From: Zingiber officinale
Taxonomy: Eukaryota; Streptophyta; Magnoliopsida; Zingiberales; Zingiberaceae
Length of the DNA: 64,000 nucleotides
Assembly: GCF_018446385.1 (NCBI RefSeq)
Contig: NC_056002.1
Span: 6,373,474 to 6,437,473 of the forward strand
Direction: 5' to 3'
In this document: positions 35,661-45,892 of the stretch, one piece after another
How the letters are laid out: each line of letters starts with the position of its first letter
Position numbering within the stretch: the first letter of the stretch is position 1
Notes under the pieces: generated by a model
The model's input: only the letters and a program-made list of their open reading frames with translations
Databases searched by the model: none
What the model was told of the DNA's origin: nothing
Translations under genes and position numbers: made by a program

Positions 35661-36043
35661 CGTGGCTCACCGGGAGTGGCATCAACGGCTGGAGGCGTCG
35701 GCGGCTGCTGGAGGTGGTGTCGGCAGCTGCTAGGGGCAGCGAGGGAGGCGATGACGAGGGGGAGTTGGCGGTGTGCGTGAGTTGGGAGAAGGGGAAGGAG
35801 AGTTCAGCGGTAGTCGTCGCCAACGGACCTCACTTGGTGGTGGTGACGGCGAGAGATGAAGGAGAAAGCTCTCTTCCTCCTCTTATCCGTGGTGGCGGCG
35901 TCGGAGACCAAAAATGAAACCCCCCTTTCAACCATTAACAATGCCTCTCTTTAAAACCCCTAAACCCTCAAAATGTGAAATGACCAAAATATCATTCTCT
36001 TCCATCCTAATTACTCCTAAGTTCCTAGGCTGCATCCACATCA
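35661..36043 (+). repeat. Direct repeat, right copy (truncated LTR)
   Basis: A copy of 33549-33916. It stops at 'tccacatca', immediately before an AT microsatellite into which the Tat element at 36064 is inserted. The 5' two-thirds of the supposed LTR is missing here. Confidence 0.75.
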
Positions 36044-36063
36044 TATATATATATATATATATA

Positions 36064-36842
36064 TGATCCGGTGGTAAGAGCCCGGGACCCCCTAACGAGG
36101 GGTCAATGCCACGTGGAGGTCAAAGGGCCAGGTGGTCCGTCGAAGAAGGGTGAGCCGACCGGACGCATGGAAAAAAGGGCAGGCCGATCGGCCTGCCCGT
36201 AAACGTTTGATAGTGAAAGACGCCCTGACAGGGGTCGGGGTTCCGACGCTCAATGAAGTAGTAAATGACCGAGCGGAAGGCCTAAGAGAAGGCAGGACAT
36301 AATGGGCGCGCCGGCCGGCTGGTGCCGGGAATTAAGGTCGTCCGGACGACGCTCTTCGCGCCGGTCGGCCGGACGGACGTCCCGGCCGGGCGGCGGATGA
36401 AGAATAGGGACATCTTCTGACATCCGTCAAGTCCTATGGCTAGGCCATACTCTAAGTCTGACAATAAGATGCTCTGTTGTCCCATCAAAGACGTGATTGA
36501 ACTGTAGCAGTATGGTGTCACGTAAGCTCTCTGACAGGTACATGCCGAGGTATGGGCTGTGGACATGTATGCGCCTTGGTGGACGTGCATTAATTCTTTC
36601 ACCGCTCTATATAAAGAGCCTCTTCCTTCGCCGGAGGTACACTTTCTTGGATTTTTGGAGCCACCTTTTGCTGTCCGCTTACCTGACTTGAGCGTCGGAG
36701 GGTCGCCGCCGGGAACCCCTTCCCGACCCGACTTCTATGCAGATTCGCCAGAGATTCGTGCAACCCGACGGAGGCCTACACCATCGACTAGGAGTGCGCC
36801 ACGTGCCCAGCGTCCTTTGGTTCGGCGATTCGGACAGGATCA
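36064..36842 (+). repeat. 5' LTR, 779 bp
   Basis: Starts TGATCCGGTGG and ends GACAGGATCA. A TATA box TATATAAA lies at 36608-36615, giving transcription of gag-pol from near 36640. It is preceded by an AT microsatellite. Confidence 0.95.
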
Positions 36843-36843
36843 A

Positions 36844-36865
36844 TTTGGCGCCGTCTGTGGGAACG
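36844..36865 (+). other. Primer-binding site
   Basis: 'tttggcgccgtctgtgggaa' starts two bases after the LTR end. This is where a host tRNA 3' end would anneal to prime minus-strand DNA. The tRNA is not assigned. Confidence 0.8.
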
Positions 36866-36887
36866 TTCCTGTATCCGATCGGAAACA

Positions 36888-38084
36888 ATGGACGAGGCTG
36901 GACGACAACACGCGGTGACACTTTCAACTGAGGAACTCGACGCTCTGATTGAGATAAGGGCCGCCAAGATTGTGGAGCAAAAACAGAAGGCAGCAGCCGA
37001 GCGGCCGGAGCAGCAAGCAACTTCAGCGTCTGGCGGCCGAGCGGAAGCACCACCTGCCACCGTCGCATTTCATCGGGCTCTGTTCCGCACCCCTGAAGCC
37101 GTGGCAGCCCACCGGGATAGGGGATCTTCTTCGGATGAAATGCCTAGGCGAGATGACAGGAAGGGGAAAGCCCCCCGAGCAGACTCATCGCACGAGCGGA
37201 TCAATCGCCAATTTTCAGAGGCTAACTTATGAGACCCTCTGCCAAAGCACTACGTGCCTCCGACGATCGGCGAGTATAATGGGACGACCGACCCGGATGA
37301 TCATCTGGGTAAGTTTGATAACACAGCCACTCTCCATCAATACACAGATGGAGTAAAGTGTCGAGTTTTTCTCACCACCCTCTCGGGCTCGGCTCAACGG
37401 TGGTTTCGGAGATTGCCGGACGGATCCATCACAAGCTTCAAAGATTTCCGAACGGCCTTCCTCCTCCATTTTGCGAGCAGTCGACGCTACCAGAAAACGA
37501 GCGTGAGCCTGTTCGCCATCAAGCAAGAAGCCCGTGAATCGCTTCGAGCTTACATCCAGCGGTTCAACCAAGTGGCGATGGACATTCCAACGGCCACCTC
37601 GGAAACCATGATGAATGCCTTCACACAAGGCCTAGTGGATGGGGATTTCTTCCGATCGCTCATCCGAAAGCCGCCCCGAGACTATGATCACATGCTACAT
37701 CGGGCGAACGAATACATTAACGTGGAAGAAGCACAAGCGGCAAGGAAAAAGGAAACTCTAGCCGAGCGGGCTCCTCCAGCCGAGCGGAAACAGCAAGCCG
37801 CTCATCAGCCGCCCAGAGGACCAAGGGCCGAAGCAATCCGATCCCCCCACGCCAGGTCTCATGTGCAAGAGGTAGTTGCCGCCCGACCCAAGCCAAAAAA
37901 GAAATTGACTCTGATGTTCTGCTCCTTCCACCGAACGGATGCGCACAACACAAGGGATTGTCGAAGTCTTCCCTTCGTGTCTCATCCCGTACCACGGAAT
38001 GCTGGACGACGGTCTCCCTCAGCCGACAGGCAACAGAGAATTCAGGAAGCCGATCGAACGCGAGCTGATAGGCGACAGCGATAG
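36888..38084 (+). pseudogene. gag region
   Basis: The N-terminus reads MDEAGRQHAVTLSTEELDAL with a short coiled-coil-like stretch. After the stop at 37230 comes the Retrotrans_gag capsid domain: GEYNGTTDPDDHLGKFDNTA, TTLSGSAQRWFRRLP and ESLRAYIQRFNQVA. Near 37918 the nucleocapsid motif CSFHRTDAHNTRDC has the CX2HX4HX4C form seen in this lineage in place of a classical CCHC knuckle. Gag packages element RNA in virus-like particles. The region ends at the second stop. Confidence 0.88.
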
Positions 38085-38336
38085 ACTCCCGACCAGCACC
38101 GTTCCCCAAGGCAGGAGAACCGCCGAGCGTCCAGAGAACGGTCTCGACCGTCCGCTCGGGAAGAGGAAAATAAAAGCAATACCTCTCGAGGCGAGATCAA
38201 CGTTATTGCTGGCGGGCCGACCGGAGGAGACTCTAACAGAGCAAGAAAGGCGAGCGTCCGGCAGCTCCAAATCCATGCCGTTGGCTGCAGTCAAGAACGG
38301 GCGAACGGACCGGAAATCAGTTTCGGGCCAGGGGAC

Positions 38337-40811
38337 TTGGAAGGAGTTGAAGTACCCCACGACGATGCTCTGCTCATCAAAGCGGTAATAGCGAATTATA
38401 CTATCCACCGCGTTTTTGTAGATACAGGAAGCTCGGTCAACATCATCTTCAAGAAAGCATTCGATCAGTTGCAAATTGATCGAGCCGAGCTGCTACCCAT
38501 GACAACTCCGCTATATGGGTTCACTGGTAACGAAGTTCAGCCGGTCGGACAGATCCGGCTGGCTACCTCGCTGGGAGAAGAGCCGCTCAGGAGGACCAGG
38601 ACAACAAACTTCGTGGTGGTCGATTCTCCCTCGTCCTACAACGTTATTTTGGGACGACCGGCTCTCAGCGAATTCCGAGCGGTCGTCTCAACCTTCCACC
38701 AGAGGATCAAGTTCCCCGTAGAGGACAAAGTGGGAGAAGTACGGGGAGATCAGCTAGCAGCTCGGCGATGCTACATCGAGATGGTCCGAGCAGAGGCCTG
38801 TTCCGCTCGGAAGGCGCCCCGGATCGAGGTAAACGCCATCACCGAAAAGCCACCCTCTTTAGTTTATGAAGAAAAAGAGGAAGTGCAGATTCACCCAACC
38901 CGATCGGAGGCCACAACCTTTATAGCGTCCGATCTGGAAGAGAAGCAGAAAGAAGAATTGATCCAAAGCCTCCGAAGAAATCATGATGTCTTCGTCTGGT
39001 CGACACATGAGCTGCCCGGAATTTCACCAAGTATAGCGCAGCATGAACTACACGTCCGACCGGACGCACGGCCCGTGAAGCAGAGAAAAAGAGATTTCAG
39101 CGCCGAGCAGAATGCTATCATCCGAGAGGAGGTGGAGAAACTCTTGGAGGCCGGCCATATCCGCGAGGTACAGTTCCCGAGCTGGTTGGCTAACGTAGTA
39201 TTAGTCTCCAAGCCGGGCGACAAGTGGAGAGTATGCATAGATTTTCGGGATCTCAACAAAGCTTGCCCGAAAGACTTTTATCCTCTGCCTAGGATAGATC
39301 AGCTGGTGGACTCTACGGCCGGCTGTGAATTAATCTGTATGCTCGACGCTTACCAGGGCTATCACCAAGTGCCGCTCGCCCGTGAAGATCAAGAAAAGGT
39401 CAGCTTCGTGACAGCCGACGACACTTATTGCTATTATGTAATGCCGTTCGGATTGAAGAATGCGGGGGCCACATATCAGCGCTTGATGAATAAAGTATTC
39501 AGAGAGCAGATCGGGCGGAACCTAGAAGTTTATGTGGACGACATTCTCATCAAATCCGTCCGAGCGGCAGATCTCTTCAAAGACATGGAGGAAACCTTCC
39601 GAACGCTGCGCAAATATGGAGTCAAGCTGAATCCCCAGAAGTGCCTGTTCGGAGCAAAAGGGGGACGTTTTCTGGGGTACATAGTGACCGAGCGGGGAAT
39701 CGAAGCAAATCCCAGCAAGGTGAAAGCCCTACAAGACATGTCGCCTCCAAGAAATACAAGGGAAGTGCAGCGTTTGACCGGTCGGATAACCGCTCTGTCA
39801 CGGTTCATCTCCAAAACCGCCGACCGGAGCCTTCCGTTTTTCAAGATCTTACGCAAGGCTACAAAATTTCAATGGGACGAAGAATGCGACCGGGCGTTCG
39901 AAGATTTAAAGGCATATATGAATTCGCTCCCGGTATTAGCCAAGCCAACTATTGGCGAGCCGCTCTGTATTTATCTATCCATGACTGAGCAGGCAATTGG
40001 CTCGGCACTGGTGAGGACGAGCGGAGAAGAGCCTGTGTATTTCCTTAGTCACATTTTAAAGGATGCTGAATCTCGCTACACTGGACTCGAAAAGCTAGCT
40101 TTTGCTCTGGTCCTTGCCGCTCGGCACCTTCGTCCATATTTCCTGACGCATACCATTATTGTCAAAACCAATAGCCCGCTCGGACGCGTTCTACTAAATC
40201 CAGAGGCATCCGGACGACTCATCAAATGGACGACGGAGTTAAGTGAATTTGATATCCAATACCAGCCCCGCCCGGCGATCAAGGCGCAATCCTTGGCCGA
40301 TTTTGTGACTGAGGTGCAAAGGCCGGAGCCCGAAGCTATGTGGAGAATATATGTGGATGGGTCGTCCACTCGGCTCGGGAGCGGGATTGGGATATTGCTA
40401 CTCTCCCCTCAAGAAGAGAAGATGCACTTATCCGTCCGGCTGGATTATAAAGCTACCAACAATGAAGCAGAGTATGAGGCCCTCATAGTCGGCTTGCAGG
40501 CAGCTCGACATGTGGGAGCCGGTCGGGTAACGCTTCACTCGGATTCGCAGTTGGCCACTCAACAGCTCTCTTGTACCTTCGAAATCAATAGTGCTCGGCT
40601 CAAGCTCTACGCTGAAGCCTTCGAGAAGCTCAAAGCTGACTTTAAAGAAGTTATTGTCCAGAAGATACCCAGAGCAGAAAATCAAGCCGCCGATGAGTTA
40701 GCCAAGCTCGCGAGCTCAATAACGCCGGTCGCCATTCAGCAATCAATTGAAAAAGTACTGTTGGTGGCGCACGTCGACCGGATGGAAGGCCTCACATTTC
40801 CAAGCGACTGA
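38337..40811 (+). CDS. pol: protease, reverse transcriptase, two RNase H domains
   Basis: An open segment of 824 codons. The protease active site DTGSS starts at 38421, with the flap-like ILGRPAL near 38646. Reverse transcriptase follows (WRVCIDFRDLN, DAYQGYHQV, MPFGLKNAGATYQ), with the catalytic YVDD at 39531-39542. The first RNase H (LCIYLSMTEQAIGSALV to AARHLRPYF) lacks the usual acidic residue at its start. A second, complete RNase H follows: YVDGSS (Asp at 40356), NNEAEYEA, HSDSQ and AADELA, giving D-E-D-D. A second, archaeal-like RNase H is known for the Tat lineage. The frame is continuous with gag upstream and integrase downstream. The M at 38337 is only the first Met after the stop, not a real start. 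Confidence 0.93.
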   Translation: MEGVEVPHDDALLIKAVIANYTIHRVFVDTGSSVNIIFKKAFDQLQIDRAELLPMTTPLYGFTGNEVQPVGQIRLATSLGEEPLRRTRTTNFVVVDSPSSYNVILGRPALSEFRAVVSTFHQRIKFPVEDKVGEVRGDQLAARRCYIEMVRAEACSARKAPRIEVNAITEKPPSLVYEEKEEVQIHPTRSEATTFIASDLEEKQKEELIQSLRRNHDVFVWSTHELPGISPSIAQHELHVRPDARPVKQRKRDFSAEQNAIIREEVEKLLEAGHIREVQFPSWLANVVLVSKPGDKWRVCIDFRDLNKACPKDFYPLPRIDQLVDSTAGCELICMLDAYQGYHQVPLAREDQEKVSFVTADDTYCYYVMPFGLKNAGATYQRLMNKVFREQIGRNLEVYVDDILIKSVRAADLFKDMEETFRTLRKYGVKLNPQKCLFGAKGGRFLGYIVTERGIEANPSKVKALQDMSPPRNTREVQRLTGRITALSRFISKTADRSLPFFKILRKATKFQWDEECDRAFEDLKAYMNSLPVLAKPTIGEPLCIYLSMTEQAIGSALVRTSGEEPVYFLSHILKDAESRYTGLEKLAFALVLAARHLRPYFLTHTIIVKTNSPLGRVLLNPEASGRLIKWTTELSEFDIQYQPRPAIKAQSLADFVTEVQRPEPEAMWRIYVDGSSTRLGSGIGILLLSPQEEKMHLSVRLDYKATNNEAEYEALIVGLQAARHVGAGRVTLHSDSQLATQQLSCTFEINSARLKLYAEAFEKLKADFKEVIVQKIPRAENQAADELAKLASSITPVAIQQSIEKVLLVAHVDRMEGLTFPSD

Positions 40812-40958
40812 CGGACACCTATCATAGAGTTCCTCCGCTCGGGAGCCACGCCGTCCGACCGGAACGAAACCCAGCTGTTAAGAAGGAGGGCCGGTCGGTT
40901 CACACTCATCGGCGATCAGCTTTACAAAAAGGCTTTCTCACGCCCGCTGCTGAAATGC

Positions 40959-41864
40959 GTGAGCTCGGAAAACTCGGCTTACATCCTCCAAGAGGTACAT
41001 CAAGGATCGTGCGGAGGACATCCGGGCGGACGATCGTTGGCCAGGAAGATCCTCTTGGCCGGGTACTTTTGGCCAAGTTTACAAGCAGACGCCACTCGGA
41101 CAGTATCTACGTGTCTTTCGTGCCAGAAGTATCATAGCTTCTCGCACCGACCGGCAGAGGAAATGAAGGCATCAACCGTTTCATGTCCGTTCGATCAATG
41201 GGGAATGGATATTGTCGGTCCATTTCCGATGGCGTCCGGGCAACGGAAATTTCTGCTAGTGGCGGTGGATTATTTTTCCAAGTGGGTGGAGGTCGAGTCG
41301 CTAGCCAAGATCACCGAACAGATGGTTAAAAAATTTATCTGGCAACACATCATCTGTCAGTTCGGCATCCCTCGCCGATTGGTTTCCGATAATGGGCGGC
41401 AATTCACAGGGAAGATGCTAGAGGATTTGTGCAAAAGCTACGGCATCGAGCAACATTTCACGTCCGTGGCTTATCCCCAGAGCAACGGTCAAGCCGAAGT
41501 AACCAATCGGGAAATTCTCCACATTCTGCGCGCCCGGCTCGACCATTTGGGAGGAAGTTGGCCGGATGAAGTACCGGGCATCTTATGGGCCATCCGAACG
41601 ACGCCGAAGGAAGGGACGGGCGTCACACCATTCCATTTGGTGTATGGTGGCGAGGCAGTTATTCCGGTCGAAGTCGGCGTCGAGTCCGTCCGGATTCAGA
41701 GTTATGATGATGGCAACGCCGAACGGAGGAACATGGAGCTGGATTTGGTCGACGAGGAGCGAGCCAAGGAGTCCATTCGGCTGATGGCGTACCGGCAGCG
41801 GATGAAGCAAAATTACAACCGCCGTGTAATTCCTAGATCATTCCAGGTCGGCGATCTTGTCTAG
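40959..41864 (+). CDS. Integrase segment of pol
   Basis: In the same frame as 38337-40811 but after the TGA at 40809. It has the zinc-binding HHCC module (VHQGSCGGHP ... CLSCQKYH, about 40990-41134). The DDE core has Asp in WGMDIVGPF (near 41206), Asp in VSDNGRQF (near 41387) and Glu in SNGQAEVTNRE (near 41491). It inserts element DNA into the genome. A GPY/F-like tail (APWAGPFKVIEK) lies beyond two further stops and ends at 42035. No chromodomain is seen, as expected for Tat. Confidence 0.92.
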   Translation: MSSENSAYILQEVHQGSCGGHPGGRSLARKILLAGYFWPSLQADATRTVSTCLSCQKYHSFSHRPAEEMKASTVSCPFDQWGMDIVGPFPMASGQRKFLLVAVDYFSKWVEVESLAKITEQMVKKFIWQHIICQFGIPRRLVSDNGRQFTGKMLEDLCKSYGIEQHFTSVAYPQSNGQAEVTNREILHILRARLDHLGGSWPDEVPGILWAIRTTPKEGTGVTPFHLVYGGEAVIPVEVGVESVRIQSYDDGNAERRNMELDLVDEERAKESIRLMAYRQRMKQNYNRRVIPRSFQVGDLV

Positions 41865-42149
41865 AAGAAAGTCAAGCCGGTCGGCGATGTCGGCAAGTTA
41901 GAAGCTCCCTGGGCGGGCCCCTTCAAGGTTATTGAGAAGCTCCGATAGGGAGCATATTATTTGGAGGATGAAGACGGGCGGCAGCTGGATCGACCGTGGA
42001 GTGTGAATCATCTCCAGCTTTATCGAGCGGGGTGAAAGGTGCACGAATGTAAATCATTTTTGTATATGTTAGTCGCCCATGTCCTTGTAATGCAGGAAGC
42101 AAAATTAATGCAAAGGATGGCCAAGGGTTCCGCCGATCGGCAGTGTCGA

Positions 42150-43020
42150 AGTTAGCCGTAAAAGCCGTCGAGCTCCGACGTTAAATATCGAGAGACGAGC
42201 CGGCGTCTATAAATGTCCGAGCGAAAGACCGTCGAGCTCCGACGTTAAATATCGAGAGACGAGCCGGCGTCTATAAACGTCCGAGCGGAGGGCCGTCGAG
42301 CTCCGACGTTAAATATCGAGAGAGCCGTCCCTCCGTCCGAGCGGAGGGCCGTCGAGCTCCGGCGTTAAATATCGAGAGAGCCGGCGTCTATAAGCGTCCG
42401 GCGGAGGGCCGTCGAGCTCCGACGTTAAATATCGAGAGAGCGGCGTCTATAAAGCGTCCGGCGGAAGCCCGTCGAGCTCCGGCGTTAAATATCGAGGGAC
42501 GAGCTAAAGCGTCCGGGCGGAGGACCGTCGAGCTCCGGCGTTAAATATCGAGACAAACCGGCGTCTATAAGCGTCCGAGCGGAGGACCGTCGAGCTCCGG
42601 CGTTAAATATCGAGAGACGGGCGTCTATAAGCGTCCGGCGGAAGACCGTCGAGCTCCGACGTTAAATATCGAGAGACGAGCCAACGTCTATAAACGTCCG
42701 AGCGGAGGACCGTCGAGCTCCGACGTTAAATATCGAGAGACGAACCGGCGTCTATAAACGTCCGAGCGGAAGACCGTCGAGCTCCGACGTTAAATATCGA
42801 GAGACGAGCCGGCGTCTATTAACGTCTGAGCGGAGGCCCGTCGAGCTCCGATGTTAAATATCGAGAGACGAGCCGGCGTCTATAAACGTCCGAGCGGAAG
42901 ACCGTCGAGCTCCGACGTTAAATATCGAGAGACGAGCCGGCGTCTATAAACGTCCGAGCGGAAGACCGTCGAGCTCCGACGTTAAATATCGAGAGACGAG
43001 CCGGCGTTTATAAACGTCCG
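42150..43020 (+). repeat. Tandem array, 64-bp unit, 14 copies
   Basis: The unit is 'gacgttaaatatcgagagac', 'gagccggcgtctataaacg', 'tccgagcggaagaccgtcg' and 'agctcc'. 'ttaaatatcgag' occurs 14 times from 42181 to about 42981. Units are 64 bp, or 56-60 bp where small deletions occurred in the middle copies. The array separates the 3' end of gag-pol from the convergent antisense gene. Similar arrays before the 3' LTR are known in Tat elements. Homologous to 1-1440 in inverted orientation. Confidence 0.92.
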
Positions 43021-43436
43021 AGCGGATAGCCAGTCACATGATACAATCAACGATAGCCTGGTTATACGGCTGAGCGGCTCGCTCATCAAAAATGTACGGA
43101 AAATCCCTTTGGGGGTAAGGCACAAAGAAAAAGTTGGTCAGTGAAAGTTAGGGATATTAGCACGTAAATGCCGAGCGGTTACGTCCGAAAACTTAACGGC
43201 TGCGCGGTCGCATGATAAATGTAATTAAGACGATCGAATTGAGTCGGACGGAATCGTGGTGCCAAGCGGAAAGGATATACAGAACACTTTGGCGTGACGA
43301 GGGAAAAATGCCTTGCTAAAACAGAAGTGAAAGGAGCAGAAGGTCATCTATTACTCATTAGGTAAATCAAACAAGTCATTACAGAGATAAGTTGGGCCGA
43401 ACGACGGGAATACAAAAAAGTTCATAAAAACGCTCC
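43021..43436. other. Spacer between array and antisense gene
   Basis: Non-coding sequence where both converging transcripts should end. No terminator-like signal could be assigned. Confidence 0.5.
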
Positions 43437-45631
43437 TCACGCATCAAAATCACAAAGAGCGTCGGAGATGGAGTCCATCACGCTCGCGAGGTCCTCGGGG
43501 GGGATGGTCAGCTCGGCAGGCAGGTGACCTTTGATCTTCAGATAGCCCACCGCCGCCTTGATAGCCTCCTCGAAAGTGAGGGATATCTTGTCGGTAAACT
43601 TCTCTCCGAAATCTTCCGAGCGGAGATACGCCTTCCTCACTTCGTCAGAACGGGCCGACTCCCCCTCTTGATATTCTTTGAGCGCGGCGTGGGCAGCGTC
43701 GCTGGCGGCCTGAAGATCCTTCAAATCTCCATCAAATCTTTGGAGATCGGCCGAGCGGCTCTCTTTCTCGGTGGCTAGCAGGGCGTCCAAATCTTTGATG
43801 CGTTGTTCCAGCCCCCTGATCTCCACCTTCATGCGGTCCATATCATTGATGGCCTGTTGCTTCCAAGTGGTCGCCGTTTTGATCTCCTTATCTCGTTGCT
43901 TGATCATCGTTTCAAGCCGAACGACCTTGCTCGCCAAATCGGAAGCCCTTTTCCGTTCGGCATCCAGTAGTTTTTTGGCCTTCTCCAGAGCGGCCGTCGA
44001 CTGCTCGGTACCCCCCGCAGCTTTTTGTTTTTTCAACTCGTCCTCCAGTTCGGCCAATCGATCGCTAATGGCGATCTGCTCCACCCAGTTCTGCTAGCAA
44101 ATGTGGACAGGTTAAAAACATAATTTAAATACGCAAACAAAGAAACAGAGCATACCCCGGTGGCCTGTTGTAGATTGCTGTCGCCGAGCTGCCCGGGAGT
44201 CAGCCTGGCTATTCGACGCCGAGCGTCCACCCAAGCTTGGGCCAGAGGGCCTGTCAAGGTAATCTGCTGCTCGGGGACCACTGGCCGATCAGCGGCAGCC
44301 ATGTACGCCTCCGAAGGAAGGCGCAGAACGGTTTTAATTAAATTCTGGCCGCTCGGCTTGTTCTTGGAAGCGTCGGCCTTTCCGGACGGCCCACCGGTGG
44401 ACGAGGAGGGAAGCTCGCCCAAGCGCCTGATACGGCGCAAAGTTCTTGAAGGGCTGGACGACGGCACCTCAGAGCTGGCTCTCGGAGAACCATGAGGGGT
44501 CGGAGTACTCTCGAGGGAAACCGTCCCGGACAGCACCGGTGTATCCGCGCCCCGTTCGGGCTGTGACTCATCAAGTGTAGTTGAAGCAGATGCGGATTCC
44601 GGTCGTCGGCGCTTCCGAGTGCGTAGCGGCACGTCATCGGCCGAACGACCCTCCACCTCGGCTTCGGTAGGAGGTTCTATGTCGCCCGCGGCCTCATCGT
44701 GAGAGGCAGGGGCGTCTGAGGCTTTGGGGACAGTTGGTGTCCCCTCACCTTCTTCACCGGCCGGATCAGCTGGAGAAAGGCCCCGTTCGGCGGCCTCCTT
44801 GTTCGTCACTGCCTCGATCTGAGCGGCCTTCAATTTGAGCTTCTCGGTAGCTTTGGCGCGCCACATGACTTCAGCTGCAGAAGCAAAAAATAAATCAGTT
44901 AGAACAAAACAAACGGGAAGACAAGGGAACTTACTCATGCTGCAGGGCAGGTCGGCTGTGGTAGAGTACAAGCCAAATATGTGCATTATTCCCGGGAGGA
45001 GTAGCTTGTCAATATGATAGCGCTGGCCAACTAGCCGTTCGGCTGCGTGAAGGTAGGCCGCGTCGCCTCTAAATTTGCCGAGCTCCGGTTGCGCCGGCAT
45101 CGCCGTCTGCCACTTGGTCCGAAAAGTTGGCTGCTCGGGGAAACGTATATAGAAAAAATGCTCCTTCCAATGTTTGTTGGAGCTCGGCATGTTATCGAAG
45201 AGTACGAAACCTATCCTAGATTGAAAAACAAAAGTACCCCACTCGGCCTGCTTGGGATAGTAAAAGTAGTGGAAGATTTTTGGGTCTAAGGGGATGCCGT
45301 TCATTTTGAACAAAACTATTACTCCGCTCAGCAGCCTAATAGAGTTGGAAACTACTTGGCCGAGCGGAATGCGGAAGTAATTGCAGATTTGCAGGAAAAA
45401 TTCATGGGGTGGGAAGCGTAGTCCGGCCAGAAATTGGTCTCGGAAAAAAAGAACTGTGCCGATCGGCGGTTCATGAGGCCGATCGGCCGGTGTGGCTAAT
45501 ACTATTTGGTGGTCGGAAGGAATGTCGTAAGTTCGAGCGAGACGCAACGCGTCCTCCTCGTCAAAACGACTTTCGATGGTCGAGTACCATAGACCCGGAG
45601 CACCGCCGGTTGACTGCGAAGTACTAGTCAT
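43437..45631 (-). CDS. Antisense spliced gene, Transposase_28-like plus coiled coil
   Basis: Runs opposite to gag-pol. Three exons are proposed: 45631-44935, 44874-44156 and 44090-43437. The first intron (44934-44875, 60 bp) has GTAAGT and CTTCTGCAG. The second (44155-44091) has GTATGC and GCTAGCAG, with acceptor 44093 also possible. The spliced product is about 689 residues. The N-terminal part (FLAGLRFPPHEFF, FRIPLGQVVSNSIRLLSG, FDNMPSSNKHWKEHFFYI) resembles Pfam Transposase_28, 'putative gypsy type transposon'. The middle is acidic and serine-rich with a basic patch (RTRKRRRPES). The last 200 residues are heptad-like coiled coil (RLAELEDELKKQK, LEKAKKLLDAERKRA). Function is unknown. Start chosen at MTSTSQSTGG. 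An in-frame ATG 45 bases upstream also exists. Confidence 0.75.
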
Positions 45632-45884
45632 GACCGAGAGACAGGAATGCGGGACAAAGGGGGAAGGTTCAAGCAAGGAATGGAGGAAAACCGAATGAAG
45701 GAAACGATTAACAGCAAGAAGAAAACGTTGGGAACGAGAAAGAGGGTCTTACGAGCAAGAAAGATGATCGACGGGGGCCTGGGGTTGCCGAAAAGTTGAG
45801 GTGCGAGGTCGCCGGAGAAAAAAAACGGGCAGAGGAGCGCTGGAGGAGGAGGAGCCGACAATGCGATGGAAACGAAGTCGTGAG

Positions 45885-45892
45885 CTTTATAT
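45885..45892 (-). promoter_or_regulatory. TATA box for the antisense gene
   Basis: On the minus strand GATATAAAG at 45893-45885 lies about 255 bp upstream of the ATG at 45631, in sequence internal to the element. This gives the antisense gene a possible promoter independent of the LTR. Inferred from the motif and spacing only. Confidence 0.45.

Larger units (their letters stand above)
32676..36043 (+). mobile_element. Non-autonomous LTR-element remnant
   Basis: Starts TGTCGAAAATCCGAGAAG. Two direct copies of a roughly 370-bp segment, at about 33549-33916 and 35661-36043, bracket two unrelated tandem arrays, and each ends 'ctaggctgcatcc(g/a)catca'. This fits a 5' LTR of about 1.24 kb and a truncated 3' LTR around a non-coding body, like a LARD-type element. 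No gag or pol is visible. The matching target duplication is missing, so the start and the LTR interpretation are inferred. Confidence 0.5.
36888..42035 (+). pseudogene. gag-pol polyprotein frame, broken by five stops
   Basis: From ATG 36888 to the TGA at 42033-42035 one frame of 1,716 codons carries all Gag and Pol parts without any frameshift. In-frame stops lie at 37230-37232 (TGA), 38082-38084 (TAG), 40809-40811 (TGA), 41862-41864 (TAG) and 41946-41948 (TAG). The first splits Gag, the second lies between Gag and protease, the third precedes integrase, and the last two fall in the C-terminal GPY/F-like part. All are of the kind G.C to A.T transitions produce, expected for a methylated transposon. 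Absence of indels means the decay is recent. Confidence 0.9.

Noticed and set aside
36282-37068. Frames across the LTR and gag start on both strands
   Set aside because: LTR frames recur in the 3' LTR at 46494-47133 and are not coding; the minus frames shadow gag.
44033-45676. Single 547-codon unspliced antisense protein
   Set aside because: It reads through a 60-bp intron with GTAAGT and CTTCTGCAG, and its C-terminal part after 44156 is intron sequence; splicing joins it to the coiled-coil frame.
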